This document shows, one piece after another, positions 15,867-22,499 of a stretch of 22,499 nucleotides of DNA. The position numbers and the translations under genes are program-made. This DNA comes from JAFDVL01 sp043736395 (GTDB lineage: Bacteria; Acidobacteriota; Blastocatellia; RBC074). The notes under the pieces are model-generated. The model did no database searches and was not told the origin of the DNA. It saw nothing but the letters and a program-made list of their open reading frames with translations. Location of the stretch: assembly GCA_043736395.1 (NCBI GenBank), contig JAYTCQ010000382.1, positions 1 through 22,499 of the forward strand, in the 5' to 3' direction. The first letter of the stretch is position 1. Every line of letters begins with the position of its first letter.

Positions 15867-16391
15867 ATGAATTTTAGGACACATCAATTCAATATTTGGT
15901 CTCTGATAGGAGAGTGCGTTAGTGGTCTTACAAGTGTTGACCCGCAGAATGCGTGGGATCGTTTAGGAGATTTATGGGATCAGCGAATATGTGTTTTATT
16001 TCCTAATGAAACTCAAAAATTGCATTTTATTAAGCAGTTACTGTTAACTCCTGTGAATCGGTTACCTATCAGTAAAGATTCAATCCTTGAAGCGCTTAAA
16101 CAAATCTCAAAGCCTATTCAAAAGAGCCGCCAATCATTTATCGGAGCGATTGTTGACATCATCGAAACGATAGGGGTATTTCGCGGCGGTCTATGTACAT
16201 CATGTGGTGAAGGCAACCTTTTTTGGTTTCAAGACAGTAAGTCATCCTCTCTAATCTCAGAATGTAACGCTTGTTATCGTCTTGCCACACAAGATGGGAA
16301 TAATCTGAGCGGCACTAACGGTGTGTGTCCAGCAACTCGCGACTCTCTTGTTGCTTCGGGAATTGCATCTGAATCAATATTTTTTTTGTAA
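15867..16391 (+). CDS. Unknown protein with a CxxC-x19-CxxC zinc ribbon, 174 aa
   Basis: I do not recognise the family. The likely ATG is 15867; an earlier TTG (15813) would overlap the DUF444 gene and add a basic, unlikely start. The ribosome site is poor. The first two thirds look helical and soluble (FNIWSLIGECVSGL, NAWDRLGDLWDQR, a KPIQKSRQSFIGAIVDIIET helix). Near residues 127-155 comes LCTSCGEGNLFW followed 19 residues on by ECNACYR, a typical zinc ribbon pattern. The end is hydrophobic (ASESIFFL). Codon use is looser and more AT-rich than in the DUF444 and decarboxylase genes around it, which suggests later arrival. A tRNA-like fragment lies just downstream. Reality is likely; function unknown. 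Confidence 0.65.
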   Translation: MNFRTHQFNIWSLIGECVSGLTSVDPQNAWDRLGDLWDQRICVLFPNETQKLHFIKQLLLTPVNRLPISKDSILEALKQISKPIQKSRQSFIGAIVDIIETIGVFRGGLCTSCGEGNLFWFQDSKSSSLISECNACYRLATQDGNNLSGTNGVCPATRDSLVASGIASESIFFL

Positions 16392-16466
16392 AAGATTCTA
16401 CAAGTCGGATAGCTCAGCGGTTTGCCACACGCATAACTTTGAGATACAAATAGTCTCTTAAAAATT

Positions 16467-17147
16467 ATGCAACCAATCGTACAAATTTCCCTTGATCTCA
16501 CTGACATCAGCGAAGCCATCGAAACCGCCCGCATCGCACTTGAAGCGGGTGTAGACTGGCTCGAAGCTGGCACACCATTAATTCTTGCCGAAGGCTTGCA
16601 CGGCGTTCGCGCGCTCCGCAAAGAATTCCCTGATACGCCCATCGTCGCTGATTTAAAAACAATGGACGGCGGTTATCTCGAAGCCGAAATGATGGCGAAA
16701 GCCGGAGCTACGCACGTAGTTGTCATGGCGCGCGCGCACGCCGAAACCATCAAATGCGTCGTCAAAGCCGGACGCGATTTCGGCGTCAAAGTGATGGGCG
16801 ATAACATGGTGTTCGATGACAAAGCCGCCGCCAGCAAAATGCTGGAAGATTTAGGCTGCGATTACATCGTGCATCATACCGGCTTCGATGAACGCAATGG
16901 AATTTTTGCAGACACTGGAAAAATGTTAAGTCCGCTGGATGATCTCGACGCCGTAGTCAAAGCCGTTAGCATCCCTGTGCAAGCCGTTGGCGGACTTTCA
17001 ATTGAGCAAGCGATTTCAATGCCAAAGCGCGGCGCTCCGCTTGTAGTCATCGGTGCTCCACTCGCAATTGACGCGCATTCATTCAGCGTCGCGAGCAATG
17101 ATTTAAAAACTGTTTTGATGGAAATTACTCGGAGGATTCGGGAGTAA
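16467..17147 (+). CDS. HPS/KGPDC (HUMPS) family enzyme, decarboxylase or 3-hexulose-6-phosphate synthase-like
   Basis: A 226-residue (beta/alpha)8 barrel of the orotidine-monophosphate decarboxylase superfamily. The metal and catalytic motif DxKxxD is present as ADLKTMD (D62, K64, D67), preceded by DWLEAGTPLI (E33) and followed by THVVVMARAH, DYIVHHTGFDER (H136-H137) and PVQAVGGLS with VVIGAPL, the phosphate-binding end of the barrel. Relatives include 3-hexulose-6-phosphate synthase (formaldehyde fixation) and 3-keto-L-gulonate-6-phosphate decarboxylase (UlaD). No isomerase (PHI) partner gene is near, so formaldehyde fixation is not supported. The dehydrogenase gene follows by 90 bases and suggests a sugar, polyol or sugar-acid pathway in which a keto intermediate is made, phosphorylated and decarboxylated; this is inference. 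No clear ribosome site. Confidence 0.85.
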   Translation: MQPIVQISLDLTDISEAIETARIALEAGVDWLEAGTPLILAEGLHGVRALRKEFPDTPIVADLKTMDGGYLEAEMMAKAGATHVVVMARAHAETIKCVVKAGRDFGVKVMGDNMVFDDKAAASKMLEDLGCDYIVHHTGFDERNGIFADTGKMLSPLDDLDAVVKAVSIPVQAVGGLSIEQAISMPKRGAPLVVIGAPLAIDAHSFSVASNDLKTVLMEITRRIRE

Positions 17148-17237
17148 TTTTGTAGCGTGAACTGTTAGTTCGTGCTGTTCCACAATTTTCCATTCACCAG
17201 CAAACTAATAATTTGCATTCACTTGTTCGGAGCATTT

Positions 17238-18281
17238 ATGAGTTCAATGGCAGCAGTCGTCCAATACGACTTAACACCCGGTTCGGTAGAAGTCCGTGAA
17301 ATGGCGATTCCTGAAATTGCCGAAGACGAAGTTTTATTACGAGTCGGCGGCGTCAGCGTGTGCGGCAGCGACGTCCATCAATATCACGGTACGCAGAGTT
17401 GGGGAGTGAATACGCCAGTTGTGTTAGGTCACGAATTTGGCGGCACTATCGCAGCTCTTGGCAAGCGCGTCAAAAATTTCAAAGAAGGCGACCGCGTAGT
17501 TTCTGAAACCGCTTCGTATATCTGCGGAAAATGCATGATGTGCCGCACCGGAGCTTATAATTTATGTCCTGAACGAAAAGGATTTGGCTACGGAATTAAT
17601 GGCGGCATGGCGGATTATGTCAGCGTACCGGAACGTTGTCTGCACGCGATTCCTGATACCTTGCCGTTTGAAAAAGCTGCGCTGACAGAGCCGTGCTGCG
17701 TTGGATATAATGCCGTCGCAGTCAAAAGTAACGTCAAACCTGGCGATGTCGTAGTTATTTTAGGTCCCGGCCCGATTGGATTATTGTGCGCGGAAATGGC
17801 GCGTTTGAATGGTGCGGGAACATTGATTGTGACCGGAACCGCGCAGGATGAATCGCGCTTGGCGGCAGCGCGTGAATTAGGTGTGACGCATACGATTAAT
17901 GTGCAGGAAACTGATTTGATTGAATTCGTGCGTAACCTCGGCGATGGACTCGGAGCCGATTTAGTAGTTGACGCCGCAGGCTCTTCCGCCGCGCTTAAAC
18001 AAGCGCTGGAAATTGTTCGCCCCGGCGGACAAATTACAAAAGTAGGTTGGGGGCCGCAACCGTTGAATTTCTCACTTGACCCACTCGTGCAAAAAGCCGT
18101 GAGGTTGCAAGGCAGCTTTAGCCATACATTTCGCAACTGGGAAAAAGTGGTTGCCATGCTTGATGCCCGACAAATTAATCTTGATCCGATCATTAGCCGC
18201 ATTGCTTCGTTCTCCGATTGGAAAGATTGTTTCGACGGAATGCACGATGGAAAATATGTGAAGGCTGTTTTGCAGCCATAG
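17238..18281 (+). CDS. Zinc-dependent alcohol/polyol dehydrogenase (MDR family)
   Basis: The ATG at 17238, with CGGAG about nine bases before it, gives 347 residues, the family norm; the longer reading from 17172 adds a hydrophobic stretch that would not be expected and is rejected. The catalytic zinc site is C42 (VCGSDVH) and H65-E66 (LGHEFGG); the structural zinc cysteines are C96, C99, C102 and C110 (CGKCMMCRTGAYNLC). The NAD(P) fold starts at ILGPGPIGLLCAEMARLNGA. This is the sorbitol, threonine or galactitol-1-phosphate dehydrogenase branch; the exact polyol is not readable. It lies 90 bases after the HPS/KGPDC-like gene in the same direction, so one catabolic unit is likely. A short AGTACT/AGTACT hairpin begins at the stop. 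Confidence 0.9.
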   Translation: MSSMAAVVQYDLTPGSVEVREMAIPEIAEDEVLLRVGGVSVCGSDVHQYHGTQSWGVNTPVVLGHEFGGTIAALGKRVKNFKEGDRVVSETASYICGKCMMCRTGAYNLCPERKGFGYGINGGMADYVSVPERCLHAIPDTLPFEKAALTEPCCVGYNAVAVKSNVKPGDVVVILGPGPIGLLCAEMARLNGAGTLIVTGTAQDESRLAAARELGVTHTINVQETDLIEFVRNLGDGLGADLVVDAAGSSAALKQALEIVRPGGQITKVGWGPQPLNFSLDPLVQKAVRLQGSFSHTFRNWEKVVAMLDARQINLDPIISRIASFSDWKDCFDGMHDGKYVKAVLQP

Positions 18282-18959
18282 TACTAAATTTGGAGTACTT
18301 CTTAATCTTATGTCTAAAATCTTTGCGGCAAGTTGGCGAAATCATAGAACGCGAAGCGACTCCCCTTGAATATCAAGCCATTACTTTCCCGAATTATAAT
18401 GGGGCAATATTACCATTTTTGCTAAGAAAAGACTCTTGAAAGGTAAACGAAGCTTGCCTCTGAATCACGCCTTAATCCTTACCATTATTTATTAATTTAA
18501 GTAGACAGTGAAGAAATTAAAATCGAAGTCGTAGGCATAGACTAGGGACGCGATTTCCAGCCTTACCGCAGTAATAAAACAAACTTATCCGGGAAATAGA
18601 ATAACCCTTGAGAAGTAAAACATCTGTTTTAAAATCAGTAGTTTACTGTATATAGCAATTATTATTTATCTTATAAGTTTGACCTGTTAGTAGTTTCTAA
18701 AACACTCTGGCAGATCGAACTTATGAGGTTATAATAATTTATAAACTGCTAGTATTTAAATATCTTATTTTATTTAACTATTAGGGCGGTTTGTTATGTA
18801 TTTTTGTATTACAGCTGCTGTACTCAGCGAATACTGATTTCCTTTTAAAAACGTATTAAAAATAAATAAATTATTGCAGCACTAAATTAAATTAGATTTT
18901 AATCTGGTATTTTTAGGCATAGATTTTGCACGTCGTATTTTGAATAACTTGAATCGTCA

Positions 18960-18977
18960 GATTAGCAGATGCTAATC
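18960..18977. promoter_or_regulatory. Perfect 8-bp dyad, candidate operator for the M48 gene
   Basis: GATTAGCA-GA-TGCTAATC is a perfect inverted repeat with a two-base centre, 66 bases before the protease ATG. Size and symmetry suit a dimeric regulator. No regulator gene is adjacent. Confidence 0.4.
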
Positions 18978-19002
18978 AACACACTGGTAAAGTTATATTA
19001 TT

Positions 19003-19019
19003 AATTCTTGTTAAGAATT
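19003..19019. promoter_or_regulatory. Second dyad or leader hairpin before the M48 gene
   Basis: AATTCTT-GTT-AAGAATT forms a perfect 7-bp stem with a three-base loop, 24 bases before the ATG and close to the weak AGGT ribosome site. It could be an operator half or a leader hairpin that modulates translation. Confidence 0.35.
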
Positions 19020-19043
19020 GCTAATTCAATAGGTAACATAATT

Positions 19044-20477
19044 ATGGAAATCAAAAAATTAAAAAAAGTTATTAGCTTAATAGTTATTTTTAATGTGTTA
19101 TTGATGCCAGTTTTGGTTAGTGGACAGCCTACCAGAATTAGCCCACCAAAGAATAGTTATAAACCAAGTGATGATGTTCAATTAGGTCAGCAGGCAGCGG
19201 CTGAAGTTAGAAAGCAAATGCCAATTCTTAGCGAAGATAGTGAGATTGACAATTATGTCGAACGGGTTGGAAGAAAATTGGTAGCTGCCATCCCACGTGA
19301 ATTTCAGCAGCCGGGATTTCGATATGCCTTCGATGTAGTAAATGCTAAAGATATTAATGCCTTTGCATTGCCGGGAGGCCCGATGTATGTAAATCGCGGC
19401 ATGATTCAGGCAGCAAAAACTGAAGGCGAAATGGCCGGAGTCATGGCACATGAAATCAGTCATGTAGCTCTTCGGCATGGCACTGCACAGGCAACCAAAC
19501 AACAGAGTGGGAAAGTTCAAATAGGGGCACTGGGCGGAGCAATTTTAGGCGCGATTATTGGGGGCAATGTTGGTGGAGCCATTTCTCAGGGAACTCAGGT
19601 AGGGTTAGGCGCTTACCTTCTAAAATTTAGTCGTGAATATGAAACTCAGGCAGATATTTTGGGTGCGCAAGTTATGTCCCGTGCCGGTTACGATCCACGT
19701 GATTTGGCAAATATGTTCCGAACTATTGAGCGGCAAGGCGGAGGCAGCCGAGGGCCGGAATGGTTAAGCAGTCATCCTAATCCTGGTAACAGGTATGAAC
19801 GGATAAATGAAGAAGCGCAACGCTTACGAAATACGAAAGTAGGCGCAAATTATAGTAATGAGGAATTTCAACGAGCGCAAAATAGTTTAGGAGGAATGTC
19901 GCAGGCTCCAACGATGGAAGAGATTGCGAGGAACCAGCAAGGTAATCGTCAAAACCAACAATATCCTGCCAATAATCAGATTGAGCAGCGCATAGAGTCA
20001 CCTTCTAATCGGTTTCGCACTTGGTCCGGAAGTAATTTATTTCGTATCTCTGTTCCCGAAAACTGGGAAAATTTTGGTGATCAAAATTCTGTAACTTTTG
20101 CTCCTCGTGGTGCCTATGGAAATTATCAAGGGCAATCCGTGTTTACTCACGGTTCTATCGTTGGTGTAATTAATTCCCAAAGCAGAAATTTACAAAATGC
20201 CTCAGATCAATACATTAATGGTTTGTTACAAAGTAATTCTTACCTACGTCCTCAAAATCAATACCGTCGCAGTAGGATTAATCAAAATAATGCATTAACT
20301 CGTGTCTTATCAGGACGATCACCTGTTACAGGAAGAAATGAAGTCGTAACAGTTTATACGACTTTACTTGATAATGGATTGTTATTTTATGTCGTCAACG
20401 TTGCTCCTCAAAATGATTACGACAATTTTGAAAGAGCGTTTCAAACGATAATTCGTTCAATTGAATTTACAAGATAA
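19044..20477 (+). CDS. Secreted M48 family zinc metalloprotease with an added C-terminal domain
   Basis: The ATG at 19044 gives 477 residues beginning with a signal peptide (VISLIVIFNVLLMPVLVSG-Q, residues about 9-28); an upstream TTG at 19008 would spoil it. The M48 domain spans about 45-280: HEISH at 136-140 gives two zinc histidines and the catalytic Glu, and E200 in EYETQAD is the third ligand, followed by SSHPNPGNR. A glycine-rich hydrophobic hairpin lies at 161-185 between them, as in BepA/HtpX relatives, which act on outer-membrane or envelope proteins. Residues 300-330 are a Gln/Asn-rich linker, then a 150-residue beta domain (WSGSNLFRISVPENW) that I know from acidobacterial M48 proteins. 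Ends at a very strong terminator. Confidence 0.92.
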   Translation: MEIKKLKKVISLIVIFNVLLMPVLVSGQPTRISPPKNSYKPSDDVQLGQQAAAEVRKQMPILSEDSEIDNYVERVGRKLVAAIPREFQQPGFRYAFDVVNAKDINAFALPGGPMYVNRGMIQAAKTEGEMAGVMAHEISHVALRHGTAQATKQQSGKVQIGALGGAILGAIIGGNVGGAISQGTQVGLGAYLLKFSREYETQADILGAQVMSRAGYDPRDLANMFRTIERQGGGSRGPEWLSSHPNPGNRYERINEEAQRLRNTKVGANYSNEEFQRAQNSLGGMSQAPTMEEIARNQQGNRQNQQYPANNQIEQRIESPSNRFRTWSGSNLFRISVPENWENFGDQNSVTFAPRGAYGNYQGQSVFTHGSIVGVINSQSRNLQNASDQYINGLLQSNSYLRPQNQYRRSRINQNNALTRVLSGRSPVTGRNEVVTVYTTLLDNGLLFYVVNVAPQNDYDNFERAFQTIIRSIEFTR

Positions 20478-20525
20478 AACAAAGCCGGAAATAAGTTAAA
20501 TAACTTATTTCCGGCTTTGTTTTTC
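20476..20525 (+). terminator. Very strong terminator with a 23-bp perfect stem
   Basis: Bases 20476-20498 pair perfectly with 20501-20523 around a two-base centre; the core is CAAAGCCGGAAATAAG and its complement, ending in CTTTGTTTTT. The stem overlaps the protease stop codon. With an A-run on one side and T-run on the other it could work on both strands. Confidence 0.93.
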
Positions 20526-20554
20526 GTCTCAATTATAAATAAAGGAGAAGTTAT

Positions 20555-21016
20555 ATGAGTAAAGCGGCAGCTAAACATGATGAAGTAATCGAGACGTTGA
20601 ATCATTTAATAGAAACTTGTCGCGATGGGCAAAATGGCTTTTTAGATTCTCATCGGAGAATAGAGCATCCACAAATCCGCGAGTTTTGCTTGGAGCAAAG
20701 TCGTAATCGCGGGCGATTTGTCGGGGAATTACAACAGGAAGTCGTTCATTTAGGCGGCGATCCTGAAAACCTTGGCAGCTTCAGCGCTGCCATTCATCGA
20801 TCCTGGATCAATCTTAAATCAGTCTTGGGAGCAGGAGATTATTCAATCCTCGCCGCCTGTGAAGACGGTGAAGAGGCTGCGGTAAGTACCTATAAAAATG
20901 CTTTACAGGGGAATCTTCCTGCTAATTTACAATCACTTATTCAAAAGCAATATGTGAGTATTCAGGAATCTTATAATCGAACAAAGCAACTGAAAGATAG
21001 TTTAAATGTAAAATAA
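20555..21016 (+). CDS. DUF2383/PA2169-type four-helix-bundle protein
   Basis: A 153-residue soluble protein with a strong AAAGGAG site eight bases before the ATG. It opens with DEVIETLNHLIETCRDGQNGFLDS, the first helix of the DUF2383 (PA2169) family, followed by a second helix with RNRGRFVGELQQEVVHLGGDPE and a third with AACEDGEEAAVSTYKNALQ. The family has a ferritin-like bundle and helps general stress responses in some bacteria, but the activity is not established. It follows the M48 terminator by about 30 bases, and a TATAAA just before the ribosome site is too close to be its promoter, so expression may rely on read-through. A 15-bp hairpin follows. Confidence 0.88.
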   Translation: MSKAAAKHDEVIETLNHLIETCRDGQNGFLDSHRRIEHPQIREFCLEQSRNRGRFVGELQQEVVHLGGDPENLGSFSAAIHRSWINLKSVLGAGDYSILAACEDGEEAAVSTYKNALQGNLPANLQSLIQKQYVSIQESYNRTKQLKDSLNVK

Positions 21017-21066
21017 AAGCCATAACTAAAATCTAACTACAATTAACAGTCTTCTTTAGAAAATTA

Positions 21067-21110
21067 ACAGATAATTTTTAGCTTACGACGATCACCTAAA
21101 AATTATCTGT
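21067..21110 (+). terminator. Hairpin after the DUF2383 gene, probable weak terminator
   Basis: ACAGATAATTTTTAG (21067-21081) is perfectly complementary to CTAAAAATTATCTGT (21096-21110) with a 14-base loop, then a T-rich but broken tail. The AT-rich stem makes it a weaker terminator than the one before the gene; it could also be a palindromic repeat. Confidence 0.55.
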
Positions 21111-21194
21111 ACATATTTTATTTGCCCCAAAGACATCATAAAAAATATACGGATAGAGGGAGGAATATGAAACATATGAGAAGATTTATTATTA

Positions 21195-21214
21195 AGTACA
21201 TTGTAAATTAAGTT
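21195..21214 (+). repeat. IS630 left terminal inverted repeat
   Basis: Begins AGTACATTGTAAATTAAG and differs from the reverse complement of the right end only at one position (T for C at 21201). Confidence 0.9.
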
Positions 21215-21252
21215 ATCTTGCATCTCTATGGCATCTCCGCGATGATGCAGAA

Positions 21253-21687
21253 ATGCAAAAACAACATGTTCAATTAACCGAGGCAGATCGCCACGCGTTG
21301 GAATCGCTCCTGGTCAAAGGTCAGTTGAAAGCACGCGCCTTCAAGCGGGTGACGGCGCTGCTCAAATTGGATCGCGGGAAAACTTTACAAGCCGTCGCCT
21401 CCACCCTTGGCGTGGATTACAACACCGTTGCCAGCTGGCGCGATAAATACAAAGCGCAAGGCTTAGCCTGTTTGCAAGAGGCCGCGCGTTCCGGGCGTCC
21501 GATTACCATTGATGGCATGCAGCGCGCCCAGCTCACGGCACTGGCCTGTCGCGACGCACCTGCCGGACGCGCCAAATGGAGTTTGCGCCTGCTGGTCGAC
21601 AAGGTCGTCGAGTTAGGCTATGGTGACACGATTTCCTATACGCAAGTCGGGAACATCTTAAAAAAAACGCGGTCAAACCGCACTTGA
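21253..21687 (+). CDS. IS630 transposase, N-terminal helix-turn-helix part
   Basis: A 144-residue frame holding the DNA-binding half of an IS630 transposase: LTEADRHALESLL, FKRVTALLKLDRGKTLQAVASTLGVDYNTVASWRDKY (helix-turn-helix at about 45-75), GLACLQEAARSGRP (the GRP hinge) and KWSLRLLVDKVVELG with the second helix pair up to VGNILKK. It then meets a run of eight A (21659-21667 region) where a -1 slip continues the family sequence as KKNAVKPHLKETW. Such poly-A slips are used by several IS630 members to make full transposase, so this join may be programmed. The start lies just after the left repeat; no strong ribosome site was seen. Confidence 0.85.
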   Translation: MQKQHVQLTEADRHALESLLVKGQLKARAFKRVTALLKLDRGKTLQAVASTLGVDYNTVASWRDKYKAQGLACLQEAARSGRPITIDGMQRAQLTALACRDAPAGRAKWSLRLLVDKVVELGYGDTISYTQVGNILKKTRSNRT

Positions 21688-22154
21688 AAGAGACTTGGTG
21701 CAGCGGCGCTCTGAACGCGGCGTTTCTGGCCCGAATGGAATATTTGTTATGGTTGTATGCGCAACCCTATGATGCACGTGCTCCGGTCATTTGCTTCGAT
21801 GAACGCCCGTGCTTCTTAATTGGCGAACTCGTCGCGCCTTTTCGTGGTGGGCATATGCAGAAAGAACATTATGCCTATGAAAAAAATGGTTCGTGTGCGT
21901 TGCTGGCCGCGCTTGAACCCTTAACCGGGCAACGGTTGGCGCTGGTCTTGCCCCAACGCACGAAGAAAGAGTACACCGAGTTTTGCCAAGCCCTCGTCGC
22001 GCAGTATCCGCAGGCGACGAAAATCTGCTTGGTGCAAGACAATTTGAATACTCATAATGCCAGTGCGTTTTATGAACACTGGCCCGCCGCAGAGGCGTTC
22101 GCGTTAGCACAGAAGATCGAATTTCACTATAGCCCAAGTCGGCGAGTTGGTTGA
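21684..22154 (+). pseudogene. IS630 transposase, DDE middle part (frame -1)
   Basis: This frame continues the transposase after the poly-A slip. It carries the first catalytic Asp in VICFDERPC and the second in CLVQDNLNTHNAS, with the expected WARxxYAY-like region HMQKEHYAYEKNGS between them. The frame is then lost near 22136: the family reads HYSPK-ASWLNMIE, but here one A is missing from the CCCAAG run, giving an early stop after SPSRRVG. The third catalytic residue is therefore out of frame. As this second slip site is only two or three A long it is not a credible programmed frameshift, so the element is probably inactive, unless the base is a sequencing error. Confidence 0.85.
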
Positions 22155-22375
22155 ATATGATCGAAATCGAATTCTCCGTACTCGCCCGACAATGTCTTGA
22201 CCGCCGCCTTGCCACACGCGAACAATTGGAAAAAGAGGTGCTAACCTTAATCAAAGAACGAAGCGCCAAGAAGATCAAAATTCACTGGCAGTTTTCCCTC
22301 GAGACCGCTCGCACGAAATTGAATCGGCACTATGAAAAGGTCAATGCTGATAATATCAAATACAAGGGAACTTAA
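22151..22375 (+). pseudogene. IS630 transposase, C-terminal part with the catalytic Glu
   Basis: The remaining frame gives NMIEIEFSVLARQCLDRRLATREQLEKEV and ends with IHWQFSLETARTKLNRHY, the standard IS630 C-terminus. The catalytic Glu is the first one in NMIEIEF. It could only be joined to the rest by another -1 shift at about 22136. The stop codon lies inside the right inverted repeat, a compact layout usual for these elements. Confidence 0.85.
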
Positions 22376-22388
22376 TTTACAGTGTACT
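22369..22388 (-). repeat. IS630 right terminal inverted repeat
   Basis: Contains AATTTACAGTGTACT and mirrors the left end with one mismatch; followed directly by TA. Confidence 0.9.
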
Positions 22389-22444
22389 TAGATCCAAATT
22401 ATACTAGAGTTGTTGCGGTGAAAGAAAAAAGCTAGTCTAAAGAA

Positions 22445-22499
22445 ATGAAATTAGCACGAAAAGAACTAAAGAATAAAAGACAATGGCGAGCAGCAACGG
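22445..22499 (+). CDS. Possible start of another transposase, cut by the window edge
   Basis: An open frame from ATG 22445 gives 18 residues, MKLARKELKNKRQWRAAT, running off the window. The KELKNKRQWRAATG-like pattern resembles the N-terminal segment of some IS5/HARBI1-like transposases, as I remember them, but the stretch is too short for a firm call. A purine-rich TAAAG precedes it. Its place directly behind another IS makes an insertion cluster plausible. Confidence 0.3.
   Translation, partial: MKLARKELKNKRQWRAAT

Larger units (their letters stand above)
18282..19043. other. AT-rich geneless stretch with two dyads near its end
   Basis: About 760 bases with no convincing coding region. 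A weak frame at 18218-18439 overlaps the end of the dehydrogenase gene and has no start signal. From about 18450 the DNA is strongly AT-rich with stops in every frame. The last 85 bases hold two dyads described separately, probably control sites of the protease gene. I could not recognise a structured RNA. Confidence 0.5.
21195..22388 (+). mobile_element. IS630-family insertion sequence, 1194 bp, flanked by TA
   Basis: The element is bounded by 20-bp terminal inverted repeats with one mismatch and sits between two TA dinucleotides (21193-21194 and 22389-22390), the target duplication expected for IS630/Tc1 elements. It carries one transposase split over three frames by two -1 shifts. Internal base composition is more GC-rich than the AT-rich host DNA around it, which supports recent arrival. 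Confidence 0.9.

Noticed and set aside
16404..16466. A full tRNA gene.
   Set aside because: The D-stem does not close (no GAGC partner), there is no T-arm, and the decarboxylase gene starts too soon.
18218..18439. A 73-residue plus-strand frame overlapping the end of the dehydrogenase gene.
   Set aside because: The first third lies inside the dehydrogenase gene in another frame, no start signal, no known family.

Overview
The window reads as a chromosomal segment of an Acidobacteriota bacterium, most likely Blastocatellia. This rests on the TIGR03437 C-terminal domain (typical of Solibacter and Blastocatellia), a very long soluble Ser/Thr kinase with TolB-like and TPR modules, moderate GC with AT-rich intergenic DNA, and a mostly bacterial-core gene set with no operon longer than two or three genes. 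This placement is inference; no rRNA or marker tree is available here.

Layout. Positions 1-474 (minus): the start of a YvcK/GlmR-type protein cut by the window edge, preceded by a thioredoxin-like [2Fe-2S] ferredoxin. Positions 796-3590 (plus): a small unknown protein with its own terminator, then a secreted seven-repeat beta-propeller protein with a TIGR03437 domain and a terminator. Positions 3707-7756: a 1349-residue kinase whose TolB-like plus TPR sensor or scaffold half is present twice in tandem. Positions 7847-8733: a RibD-like deaminase fused to an unknown C-terminal region and broken by one missing base. Positions 8843-9732 (minus): a membrane-anchored cupin protein and, upstream of it, an unlisted 30-residue membrane or signal-like peptide with a strong ribosome binding site. 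Positions 9777-9868: an imperfect inverted repeat. Positions 10312-10731 (minus): a PilZ protein. Positions 10955-13722 (plus): an LIC_10091-like secreted protein, YebC, and a RecU-like nuclease. Positions 13868-15838: an orphan PhoB-type response regulator with a PhoB/PhoP-like triple box upstream, then a DUF444 (YhbH/YeaH) protein. Positions 15867-16391: an unknown zinc-ribbon protein. Positions 16467-18281: an HPS/KGPDC-family decarboxylase-like enzyme paired with a zinc polyol-type dehydrogenase. Positions 18282-19043: an AT-rich stretch without convincing genes. Positions 19044-21016: an M48 metalloprotease with a 23-bp perfect terminator stem, and a DUF2383 four-helix protein. Positions 21195-22388: a complete IS630-type element with 20-bp inverted repeats and TA duplication. 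The last bases may begin another transposase.

Functional links. The strongest pairings are yebC next to recU (also a common neighbourhood for ruvC/ruvA in other bacteria, so a DNA-repair setting is plausible), the decarboxylase with the dehydrogenase (probable sugar, polyol or sugar-acid step), and the response regulator with its own upstream direct repeats (probable autoregulation). No CRISPR array, prophage or recognisable defence island is seen. The most unusual items are the duplicated kinase module, the frameshifted deaminase fusion, the 30-residue small gene, three unrelated imperfect palindromic intergenic repeats, and the doubly frame-broken IS630 transposase.
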